From: Lates calcarifer
Lineage: Eukaryota > Chordata > Actinopteri > Centropomidae
DNA: 64,000 nucleotides
Direction of reading: 5' to 3'
Assembly (NCBI RefSeq): GCF_001640805.2
Contig: NC_066847.1
Location: 26,093,504 to 26,157,503 of the forward strand
How positions within the stretch are numbered: position 1 is the stretch's first letter; each line of letters begins with the position of its first letter. Below are positions 1 through 12,100 of this stretch, in pieces. The position numbers and the translations under genes are program-made. Below the pieces are notes generated by a model. The model did not search any database and was not told the origin of the DNA. It saw only the letters and a list, made by a program, of their open reading frames with translations.

Positions 1-3000
1 TGTCCTGCTCAAGTGTGTGCAGACTGTGTGCAGTCATGAGCACTGTGTATGGAGGGCATCAGCACCAGTAACGAGCTGCAGTGTAAATTCTCATTCTCAT
101 TTGAAGCTGTGCCCACTGACTAAAATGTCAATCTCATCCTTTGCATAGTATCTGCCATGTGTATTTGTCAGTCCATAAACTTTCTTAAAATACTCTTAGA
201 TAGACTAGATATTATAAAACCATGTTATCCCTCAGTGCTGTGATTTTTTTTTCCCTGCTGGGGTCTCACACGATGAGAATTTTCTTTAGACAGATGCAGA
301 CACAACCTACACGCCCTTCCAAAAATCGTCTCTATTTAGAATTTTAAGGTTCATGTGGTCAGCCGCTAGCTCAGCACTGCTGACTAAAGGAGTTCCCTTT
401 TTTTCTCCTTTTCTGAGCGGCTATACCATGTGTACTTTTAGCAAAGAGGATAATATTTTAGTGTTTGTGGTCACATCTGGATACTTAGGGTTATTTTTTT
501 TATGAAGGGTTAAATTTAACTTCAACGAAATTTGAGATAGGCGAGAGAGAGAGAGTATTTACGGCTATGTGTTGTTGGCAGTGGTACAGTATGTAGCTGG
601 TAATATCTGCATCCATTTCACAGACCATCGTGTTTTAAATAGATTGGGTGTGGATGCAGTGCTTCCACACTGCACTGGCTTGTTCTGTAAGGATAGATAC
701 TTGACCAAAGTACATACTGACTGAGCATATTAAAACACAAGCATACAGTATAACCTTTGCTCAATTTATGACTTTAATATGGCCTATAGTTGTTCAGCTT
801 TGTTCTGTATATGTATGTATCTCAACTAAGTGCTGAAAATACTAATACTAAATACGCTCATTCATACTGTATGAGAACTCAGAATCTTTGCATGTCATTA
901 ACAATTACAGCAATGCCTATTGTGACTAATGTTCCAAGTAGGAGTTTATTATAAGGCCAGGAACAATTTAGCATATAATTAAAGGTTCCTTGGTCTCTGC
1001 ACAATCAAAGCAGCACTGCCTCTCTGAATATATTTACTCCAAAGCCATGCCATGATACATCGGAAACATTTGAGACATCTAGACCGGCTGTATTTATAGA
1101 CTGTTGTGCTCCTTAGGCACCACTACATTACCCAGCTTATTTGCCACTCTCTGCCCTGGTGAAAGAAAGCACTAGCAGATACCTCTACCAAAAAACTACT
1201 GCCTGTGTCAAGAATCTACAGTAGACTGTATCTGTCTGTATTACGCAGCTGTTATGGGCTGCTCAGATTTATTTCTGGAAGCCTTCTCTCATATGTTAGT
1301 CACTGTGGTATGTGGGTTTGTCAGGGAGGAGGACAGATGGACTGCATGTGTGTCCTTATAGATGGGACAGACTCCTCTAGCACCAACTGACATGCCATGT
1401 CAGTGCTATCACCTGATAAAGCAGAGGTGGTGGAGTGCACTTTCCCGCAAGGCACAAGTTGGGAATACTTTTGCACATTTGTAACACCACTGTTAGCTTC
1501 TGTTTCAATTACAGAGAAGAGAAAGTATAAACCTTTTGTGCCACCATGTCAGTAATTTTGCAACAGGTATTAGTATTTTAAGTAATTACCGAACCAGCTG
1601 AGACTATCAGCAGGGAGTGTTGTCTTTCTTTTGTTGTTATTTTCCTATTAACTGATGGTGTGGAAAAACAGCCTACTCTTTATTGTTTTTCTGCAAAATC
1701 TGGATTCAATAGCACAGACCTCATTAAAATATTATAGGCAAAATTTTCCTGTAGCTTTTCACTGATTTGTGTTATACTTTTTTTTTCCAAATCAAAGGGT
1801 CTTGGGGTGCCTATAAGCTGAGGCTGTCTGCTAAATGTAATGTAAGTGTTTTTCTTCTTGTCTCTCCAGCAGGAGCTCTCTCTAATTGAGCAAGCAGCTT
1901 AGGGAATAGAGAACAGACTAATTATTATTTCCTGCTGTTCTGCTTCTACATTCCATCTCTCCTTCCTTTCTTCTCTAATGTTGAACTCCACCCATCTACC
2001 CTTTTCTATTCCCTTTATTTTTGCTCTCCAGGCATATGGAGAGTATAGTTTTGTGCCACTTGAGATTCCCGCAGCGCCACACAAAAGCACACAAAATGTG
2101 GACCTGAAATGTATCAAGAACATTAGTAGTAGATCGCAACTGATAACCTTGGGCTGCAAAAGGAATGATCTCATCACCTGAGTGCTGAACTGCCTGATTT
2201 TACACTTAGCATTTTTTCTGGTTTTTGCATGGCTGCGTAGTGGGATACACAGGTGAAAACTATGGTCCCTTATTGGTGTCCTTCAGTAAATCCACCTCAC
2301 TGGCTTGAGATAACCCAGAGGAAATAGGCTAGAAACAACTGAGATGTTAAGGAAAGGTCCGAATTACTTTTTGGCTTAGGTCCTCAGAAGCGTCAATCAT
2401 ATTTGGTCAAATAAATACTTAAACAGGAAGATAGATGTGTTTTTTTCCAGCTGTGCAGACAGTGTGGTAAGTTGGCTTCCTGCTCCTGTTTTTGGAAAAA
2501 TATTGTTGTCTTGGAATATGTCTTGTTCCAAGACAAACTGTTTCAGCGTGCCTCTGTGTCAGTGGTCACAAGTGGACAAGATGACGGCATGTATCAGTAG
2601 AGGAGAGCAGAAGATATTAGAGAGGAGGAGAGGGTGGGTAGGGAGGGGTGCTGTTACAGTAAGTGGATTTCTTCTTCAGGCAGGTGTGAAATAGATACCC
2701 CTGGATCACTGGTTGCTGACTCTACCTGAGGTCACTGCAGTATATCTTGGATGTAAAAACTTTAAGTAACTGTAAAGGTTGTAAGCAACCTAATTGATCC
2801 CAATGAGTAACAATTCATTTAACACCTGAGGTATGGTGTTGTCTGTTCATTTCCCATGGGTTATTATCTTACTGTTACTCACTCTGCACTCCTGTGTAAC
2901 AGATTGTACAGAGCTCTAACCTGGTTGTTTTAGAGAAGTTGTCACTTGATAATGAGGTAAACCAGGATATGTGCAACCTGATAAAGCATTTCAAGAGGAG

Positions 3001-6000
3001 AACATTCTTATTTTGAACGGTTAATTGGTTGAATGGATATAACACAGTAGGTGTAAGACAGTTCATATGCAGCAGGCAAACTCAAATGGAAAAACAGGTG
3101 TAATATGTTCCTTGAGCCTGGGTCTGTGACATTAGGCCACACACTATAGACTGAGGTAAACAGCACCACTGTATGGCATCAGTCATTGATTTTGAGTTTG
3201 TTGCTGTGTTAAAAATAAGACATTAGGTCAAAGTGCTATTGAATGATATCACTTTAGGTGCCATATTGATTTTTTATTGATTCTTGTGGAAAGGTTTTTG
3301 TCAAAATCTGACTCAGGAGATTAACAAATGTATCATTTCATGTTAATGTTGTGAATCAAATGTTGAGGAAAGTGGTTACATGTGTAACTTCATCATGCTT
3401 TCTTGTGTCCTTTACCATCCCTGACATTATACCATGCATGTATTCACACATGCAGGGGATGTGAATGCTAAAACCCAATTCATTTCAATGCTTTATTTGA
3501 TTCATTTTGATGCTTGCACACCAAACAAATGAGAGATACATAATTGTGTTTTCTATATTAACTGCTACCATCTCCAAAATATCAAACTAACTTTTAATTT
3601 AAAAGTATATAGCAAAGGCAGAGAGTCAAACATAAACACATATTATTATATTATATATTATATTTTTTTACTTGGCTATAGTAGTAGGGTCAGCAGGAGG
3701 GCTGTAGTGAGAAATAATGAGAAAAAAAATTCTCTGTAGTGTAATTACACAGGGTCAGAATGGCATTATCACGGAGGCAGTTAACTTTGCAGTGGCATTG
3801 CAGTGAGATGGGGTTTTGCCTACATGGCTAGTAATATGAGCATCAAGACATATGCTGAATTAGACAGTTGTGTGCCTAGCAACTGCAAACAAATGCTTTA
3901 CTGGGCTCATGTGTCTCTAATGCTTGCTTCTAAACAGAAAATCTTTCCTTGTCTTGTGTTGTTGTTCATTTCTGTTTATCTTTCCTTTCTCTGGGTCACT
4001 CACCCTTTGAGTGCACAGATCCAAAACCCACAGCTGCTACTAAACTAAGGTCTGCTCTCTTCCGCAGTCAAGTGGTGTAAATATAAGTTGCCATGGGGAC
4101 ACCATGACACCCAAGGGGTATGCTGGTTAGGTAGCAGGACAGAGTATGTGTGTGTGTTTAGAGTGTGAGGGGAGTGGCTGAGGTTCCAGGATGTGTATCA
4201 TTCACACTGTGTCCAATGCACAACAGGAGGCAAAACCTCAAGTGTGCACACAGATGACTGTGGCACAGACAAGTGTGGCTTTGGCTGTGCATGTGTGACT
4301 ACTTACATGTAAGTGGGTGGGTGAGTTCTTGAAGTGGCACTCATGCTTACCTTGTTGATGTTTGTACTCCTCGCTGATGTGTCTCCCAAATAATATATGA
4401 TTTCAAGCTATGGTCATGACTTAAGTCCAGTTCAATATAACAGAACTGAGTTATATAATCTTTTTAAGATGGATTTATTTTGCTGTATTGCTTTGAATTC
4501 ATTTCACTCTATGAGTTGCAAAGTAATTTACTTTTACAGTACTGTTATTAAACTTTGTATTGGACTGTTGAGTTCTGTGAGCTACTGTTGCCTATTTTAT
4601 TCCCAAAGTAACTCTCATTGAGGAGAACTGAAAGATTACTTTCTAGAGACACTAACACATGCTTGTGTTTCCTCAGAATCATCTGATGCTGGCATTGTAG
4701 ATGCTCAGTAGAGTTTCATGTGGCTAACCGAAATGTTTTAGGAATTCATACACTCCAACAACTGCTTTGATTACATAGCCCGACATCTGTTTGGCAGGAC
4801 AGATTGGATGTGAAACACCAGGGTTTCCTTAGAAAAGGTTAGGCAGTGATGTGGCCTGTGTGTATGTGTGTTGATGACAGTCAGTCTTTGGTAAAGTCCT
4901 TTTTACTTGTCAAAGGGAAGGCCTTTCAGTACAGTTGAAGTCTTGCCTATAATGTTTCTCAAACAAACAATACAAGGGGTGACATTTATTTTTTACATTG
5001 ATGTTTAATAAATGCCATAGAGTTTTGGTTTCATTCATTGTTTATATTCCCCGAATGCACAAGTGAGTCATAGTGAATATAGGTCAGTCAGCGCTTTGTT
5101 TTTGGCCAATTAATGTGCTCCATTCACAGTTGGTTGTCTTCATTAGAGGATAGTAACTCATTGTTTCAGTGAAACTATTGTATCACACTGATGAGATGTC
5201 CCTGACTGGGGACACATCTGGCTGTCTGTGTATTATAATGACTGTCTCTCTCACAGACTTATTGGCTTTATGAATTTTTCTGGGTCTGTCTGCTGTCTTA
5301 AATCATAGTTGTATTTACTCACTAATTCAGAGTGGGTCAGTCTGTCTGTTTCTGTTTCTCTGTCCTATTTGTCACCCCAAGACTTTGGGTCATTATGTTA
5401 TGTGGCCATTGTTAGGTAGGCATCAATAGCAGACTGATGAAGGAAGCTGCTTATGAGATGGCAGAAAATGATGTTCAACTTAAAAACAAGGCACTTGTGA
5501 GTGGAATTTGTATTGGTGTGGACAGTGCTGACAGAGCATAAACTAATATATTCCGTTATTTTTATAAGACCTTCCAGAGTGGGAACTTAAACAGTGTTTC
5601 CATAGCTGAGATAAATACAGTCCCTGACAGTTACTTCTTTTCCCAGCAAAAAACTGAAGGTAGTCTCCAGTGTGTCTGATCAGTGTTATGTAATTTAACT
5701 TTGTAACAAACATAAGTAGTCTTGCTGTGACGTACATGGATTTGCCTTGCGCACCCACTGGGACTGTGTTTGCAGTGATCTGGCCAAACCTATAATTTGA
5801 AGTGCATTCAATTTGCTTTTATCCTGAAATCATTTGACACCTTTTCCATTTCTCTGTTGGACAGTTTTGAATTTGTCCAGATGATAATTTACTGCAGTGT
5901 TATTTCATTTTATTCAATGTTTACAGAGAGCTGTATCTTTGCATAGCACAACCGTACATGCACACAAACACAGTCATGCTTACATATCCGGGCATGATGT

Positions 6001-8955
6001 ATCCTGAGTGGTGTGATCAGGAGTGAGTGTGGTTGTATTTGGGTCAGGGAGGAGGTAGCCTGCACACACGCTGACATGCAGACACTGAGACTAATCTGTT
6101 AAAGAGGCTAGCACAGTCAGACTCTTGGTTTTGTTTGCTTAATGTTTAATTAAATATTGGCATATGCAAATGATGGTTAAGTTAATTTTGCACTGTATTT
6201 GATTTAGGAAAAAAACACTTGGACAGGTCTGTTTGGGTTAAGACAGGGTCAAGCAGTCAGCCCACACACAATTACTGGCCAGACTGTGAGTCTGACTTAA
6301 AGAAACATCTGACGATTTTCCTGCTGGTCAGTTTATGCCATTAAGATTGACATTATAGACGCCTGAATCATGTAGATTATTACTCATCATTAACACTTTG
6401 GCACTCACAATGTTCAGTAATAGCTGGCAACCAGCAATATCTCATTATCATATTAAAGTTTTGTTTGAATTAGACTTTGATGATTTGTGTGTATGTTCCC
6501 ACAAATTTGCCTACCAACAGGTTAGTCTATTAGTGGACTCCAATTGATGGTGTTCTCAACTTTGTTTTTGCCTTGCAGCTGTTCACATGTTGTCCTGGAT
6601 GATGATGGTGTCACAGGCCACATGAGTCTACTGCACCTTGGGCAGCTTGAAATGACTGTCTCTGTTCAAAAGAAAAGCTAAGAGATTTAATAGAGGATAG
6701 TGAAAGAAATATATCCTTGTTAATGCTGTTTAGTCAAGTGAAAAGAACTGAGTGGTTCTGAAAGGCCCATTAGTAACCTTCTGAGTGTGTGTGTATGTGT
6801 GTGCTTGTATGTGTGTGAGCCCATTTGTAACTCAGTCCCTGTAGCAGTTCAGCACTTACTGCCTCCCTGTGCTGGAGCAAGGTTTCTTGCTTTTGGTTCC
6901 CCTGTTTCTCTTTTACTTGCTCACTCTTTCCCTCTCTGTTTACGCTAGCTCATTCTAACTCTGTGGGAGACGAGGCTTTTCCTAAAGGAGTCTTTGTGTG
7001 TCTGAGAGAGAGAGAGAGGGAAAGAGAGAGAGGGAGAGCAAAATGCTATGGTGAGACAAACAGCAAGCGAGAGGGAGAGAAGGATACTAGCTGACTGTGT
7101 TAAGCCTGGCTCGGGCCCAGTCCCACAGTTCCGCGGGGCCCAGTTACTTTTACTTTCAAAGATGCAGACTCAATAGAAAAATACAAAAATCTCACACACT
7201 TATGGGTCTCTGAGCCTCTCATGAAATCATTTTGTCTTCTTTATTCTGTTCATTTAGTTGGAACCCCTTGCCATTCATGATTAATGATGATCTGCACTAT
7301 TATTAGACTAACTTGATTATGCTCAGTGCAGTAAAACCTTTGAGTATAGTCTGTCAGTCTCATGATGCATGCAATGAAAACTGTTCTCCACATTGCATAA
7401 TGAGTCAATGACATTATGGGTCCTGTTGGTGAGAGTTAGTTGATATTCTATGTAGCTGTTAATGGTTAACTTGAGCCAGGTTAGAGTCCGCTCACTGTGC
7501 TATGTTCATGTGCATTCTTCCTTCCCTGAGCTGTCTTTGCCCTTACACTGGACAGGAGTACTTTGAAGGATACTAGATTTTACACCACTGGATTACACTA
7601 TATGTGCACAAACATTCTCCATGAGAGAGGAGAATACTTGGAACTGGATTTCTAAACAGTCTGATATTAATCACTTTTGGAGCACTTAATCAACACAAGG
7701 ACTGTTTTTGACGTGAGTGGGATGTTTTTCTTAAGTTATCTAAGGCTATTATTTGTGCTGTGAATACAGAGGGAGTGCATGCTGAAGCGTGTGGTATAGA
7801 AAAGCTATTTTTCATTGTTAGCAGAATGAAGTGTTTGATTTCTGCCTAATCAGCTGTGTCTGTCAGGTTAAGTACAGTTTATGTTAAACCCAGCTCAAAC
7901 ATGCTGATAGTGGCATCTCGTTGCTAGAGTGTCATTGACATCTGCCATATCTCCACCCATATGAGCTGTGGTTTGTATTCTTGCTTGTGGTTCTGAGCTA
8001 ACCAAATCGCTTATGACCCCCTAAAAGTGATACTTCGCATAGTTTTGGGTGCTACAATGGTAAAATTTTATCAGATGGTTCCAACCACTTTTTTTAAAAG
8101 AAATGACTAGTGCAGAGTCAACACTAATATATAAGTTATGTTCCCACTTTAATGTTACTTTGTTGATTAAAATGTTATTGACTACATTGTCTGAGTATGT
8201 CTTTAAATAAACTTCCCAGGCATAAAATTTGATGAGGGATGTTGTTTGCTTAAGTAGGGCTGTTAATAATTTTCCTTTAGAAGGATTTTTGAAAGCAGAC
8301 TTTGATTATGTGACACTGTTTTCTAAATGCAAGAGTAAGAATGCATGGGACTGATATAAGAGAAGGTGTTATTATAAATTATTAAATTATTATTCAGTGG
8401 CGTCTGAGGAGCAGATGGAATAAACAGCTGCTCAAGGCTGGCTCATCTTGACAACCAAAAGGATCATCTCAGCATATCTGTAGACTGTTATGTAATCTAA
8501 ATGAAGAGCAAGGTTGTGTCACAAACAGAAACAGAGAGACAGAAAAAAAGTCATTGGTATTCAGGCAGCTCCTGAGGTGGTGGCAGTGGGTTTGTTGTTC
8601 ATTAGGCTGTGGTGCTGTGTAACTAAGACTGAACTCAAGAAAAACAAAAATGACTCAGATGAAGCAGAATTATCAGCAGAATTTAACTGGTTTAAATAAG
8701 AATTAATAAAAGTGAGTCAGAATGTGAACACAGTGCATCAGATGGAAAATGCATGTTACTAAAGAAATGATGCATTGCGTATTTGACTGATGCGTGAATT
8801 GTAAATGTGATACTCAAGTACAACAGTTGAAATGAATGCCTGTTGTTCATCTGCTTTAGCACACTATACTTATAAATGGAAAACCTAGTAGGGTGAAGGA
8901 AACTACAACAAACAACTATTAATATTCCTTTTTGTATGTCTTTGCCATCATCCAG
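1..8955. other. Upstream flank or first intron of cobl; no supported gene
   Basis: AT-rich unique sequence with scattered TG/CA and GA tracts (for example 542-555, 6781-6815 and 7004-7036). Open frames here are under 100 codons, have no recognisable protein motif and lack paired splice sites in the phase needed for the exon at 8956, apart from the weak candidate at 7043-7050. By the structure of vertebrate cobl genes, which have a long first intron, this is probably intron 1 plus possibly promoter sequence; I could not place a transcription start. Confidence 0.5.
7043..7050 (+). CDS. cobl: Weak candidate for the cobl first coding exon (8 nt)
   Basis: An ATG with an A at -3 is followed after 8 nt by a good donor (ATGCTATG, then gtgaga at 7051). 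The phase (2 nt left over) is exactly what the exon at 8956 needs, and joining them would give [11 protein letters not shown]. The stretch before it (about 6990-7040) is a GA-rich tract that could be 5' UTR, and a small GC-rich patch follows at 7100-7142. Against it: mammalian COBL has, as I recall, a longer exon 1 ending in a Gly codon, where this would give Trp. The real exon 1 may lie upstream of the window, and translation could also begin at the Met at 8963. Confidence 0.18.
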
Positions 8956-9150
8956 GAGGAGAATGAAGGCACGTGCCCCACCTCCACCGCAGGCCCCACA
9001 ACCTGCTCCACGCCACATCTTCAGAAACACTGTACCTGATGGAGGAGGGACACCAGGCATGGACGCCAAGGAGAACATGCTTAGGCCCACTGTGGACTTG
9101 AAGCTTACTCTACCACAGGGATACCAGACATCTGTCACTGAGGATGGCAG
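8956..9150 (+). CDS. cobl: cobl exon 'a': N-terminal KRAP motif and start of ubiquitin-like region
   Basis: Acceptor is ccatcatccag at 8955; donor is cag|gtgaga at 9150/9151. It begins by completing a split codon (2+1) and reads [11 protein letters not shown], nearly identical to the mammalian COBL N-terminus ([10 protein letters not shown]), a KRAP-type motif bound by syndapin/PACSIN SH3 domains. It then runs through MDAKENML to [19 protein letters not shown], the first strands of the N-terminal ubiquitin-like region. It ends after 2 nt of a Ser codon. The Met at 8963, with A at -3, is the earliest start visible in this exon. Confidence 0.88.
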
Positions 9151-12100
9151 GTGAGAGGACAGATGGCTATAACTCTCCCTTTTCAGTGTTTTTTGTTCTG
9201 TGTGCCTTGTTTTTACACAACATTTGACTATAAAATGCATCATAACCAAATTTCCAGCTTATAAATACTTTGTTGTGTGACTGCAAATTGTCCATCGAGT
9301 CAGTCTATTGTAGTTTATGCTTAGATGCACAGTATGAACAAACAGTATGAGACCTGTTTGTTGCTTCTGGGTCTGTATGGGTTGCTATGTCAGTGAGGCC
9401 CTGTCAAGGGGTCCCATTCCCAGTCTCAGCATAAGCTTTGTCCCAGAGAGTCGACAGATGAAGGCTGACTTGCTAATGCACTCTGTACCTAATTAGGTTC
9501 ATGGATATAAAATCAGGGATTTATCCCCAGTACAGATCAACAAGGTGCTCTTTTGATAGTACCTAAGTGTCTCTTTTAAAAACTAAAGAGAAACTTTAGG
9601 CACCAAGTGTCTTTGTGATACTTCTCATTAGTGTGGAGTAAGTAGGTTTTTCATAGTATTAGAAATGACAAGGGAACTTGGTATTGTTTAGCATCCCTTA
9701 TTTATCTGATATAAGACTATCATATTGTAGTCATCCATTAGCTGTCTCATTTCCTCATTCCATTATATGAAAGGAATGTATGACATTACATTTTAGCCTC
9801 AGATGTGCTGTGTTTACAGTTTACCTTCTGACACTGCTCAGTGACAACATCAGAACCCAATACTTTGATAGTTCATATGGTATTAGTTAAGATAAGGCTG
9901 AGGTGTCAAAAACACACTTATGTATCATAAATAGCTGATATTAAGCAGCACCGCCCCCAAATAATTAATTTATTATACGAAGAGAGACATTTAAACAGAG
10001 ATAAGCTTACTTATCTGTAAGCTTACCTGTAAAAAAATAATGTAAAACTGTCAACAGTGTTTTATTCTCATTTCTAAAAATTTTGCAGCTTTCTTGGAGC
10101 ATTGTAGGACTGGTGTTAATACTGCTGTTAATATGTTACAGATATGATTACAGCATTACACTTATACTTCAGCTTTTTAGGATAAAGTTTGCTTTGTGGG
10201 GCACTGCTGTAGACAAGTTTATCACCTTGTATGTGATTGATCAAAATTTTGCAATTGATGCTTTTAACTTTTTGGTACATTGTACACAAACTCATTCTTA
10301 AGGTAGCTACAAAATTAGATGATACATTATTTCCAATATATAATGCATATATTTTGATTAATACTATGACAGCGAGTCATTTTTATGACTCGAGGGTGGT
10401 GCATGGAATCAACGTCTGTATGATTTTACAGAGACTTACAGTGCTTGTAGGAGCTTTTCTTGCGTTCTATGTTGCGAATTGTCAGCCTGTCTTCTCTGCG
10501 GCTCCTCCACTCCGTGTGTGTGTCCGCAGAGACACACTTGAAACAGGAGGCGGGGAGAGAAACCCGAATGTAAATGATTTTTTTGATTTTTACATTTCTT
10601 TTCTTGGGATGGTGGGGTGGTCATGTTGGCAGGGTGGCCTGCCCGTTCCAGATTATCAAGGTTGCGCCTTGTTCAGTGATGAATTCCTCCTCAGCTTGAA
10701 CTCTGCCTCCCGCTATGCTTGTTCTTGTTCTGAATGTGAGCTGCGAGCTGTGAGTGTATCACACACACACAGATATGTCATCAACAAGAACTTATTTATT
10801 TTACTCGTTATTATCGCAGGATGACTAATTCTTACCATGGGGTTATCGCAAATGATACTGTATCGCCCATCCCTAGTCCCCATGTGGGCTGGGGAGTTGA
10901 ACAGGTTAAAATGTAACATCCTCTTAAGTAGTGACAAAATGAACAAAAAAAAAAAAAAAGAGAAGAGCATTATGCAGACTGTGTGTGTTGAGTGCAGCTT
11001 GTGGTTTTAGTTGTAGACTGTGTCCATTTGTTAGTGATTGTCAATGGTGTCCTTTGTAGTAGTATCTCTCTCAGTTCTGTCATCTGATCTGGCTGCTTCC
11101 AGAAAACACTGGACACTGCCTCTTGGTTTCTTTATCTGAGGATTGACAGGTAGTACTATAGGCCTCCTCATCAGCTTAAACCCCCACCCCCTACCCAGTG
11201 GACATAAGTAGTTTGTCTTACCACCAAGTACTCTGCAATTTGTCTATCATCATTTCTCTATGCCACTATGTTTTGTGTCATTGTCCTTTCATTATGGGTG
11301 GCTCTTTGCATCTGTCTATATAAACCACACAGAGTAAATCTACAGCAAGTGGCTTCTCTGCCTTGTGTTATTGACCTTGGGCCTTTTTTTTGTAATACTC
11401 CTGCATCTAATTCTCCTACATTTTCTATGCATTTTTCAAACAGCAGCTTGTCTAAAAGTGGTATTTGAGTTTTAGTCCTTCTATAAATATTACATTTTTC
11501 AGTCAATGTTAATATTAACAATAACTCAGTTATATCTAAAACAACTAATCTAGGTTGTACCTTACCACTTTAAAGCTGTGAAACTTTTTTTCATCAAGAC
11601 AAATACAGCCTTTTGTCTTTTTTGATCATGTCCTTTGTGTATCAATTGGTCATTCCTTCTAAGAGTGTTAAGTGAGAGTATGTCTCTGGTTTGTTGTATG
11701 AAGTAATCACTCTTCTCGTTTCTGGGGCTATAGCTAGTTAGGCTTTGTAACCCTATCTTCTCCCTTTCCCCTCTGTCTTTCTAACTTGTTCCCTGTCTCT
11801 CCCCATGGCTCTTTCTTCCAAAATCCCTCCCTCCTTTCCTCCTTACTCCCCACCCTCTCTTTCACTTTCTCTCTCTCCTCCCTTCTATCTCTCTTTCTCC
11901 CTCTCTTAGTAAGGCGCTGATGGACCTGCTGGTTGAGCTGTGTAGCCGCTACCACCTGAACCCTGCACTGCACACCCTGGAGCTGTTGTCGCCTGAGGGC
12001 TACCCTCTGGGGTTCAAGCCCAACGCTCTGCTGGGCTCCCTCAACGTGGCCTGTGTCCTCATCAAAGAGAAAGTCTGGGAGGAGAAAGTGGTGCGCAGAC

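Noticed and set aside
8692..9249. 185-codon minus-strand open frame
   Set aside because: It is the antisense shadow of the cobl exon at 8956-9150; its Gly/Pro-rich part mirrors the sense APPPP codons.
10237..10824. 195-codon plus-strand open frame
   Set aside because: It spans a hAT-like remnant and a CA repeat, shows no domain or transposase motif, and sits inside a cobl intron without splice sites.
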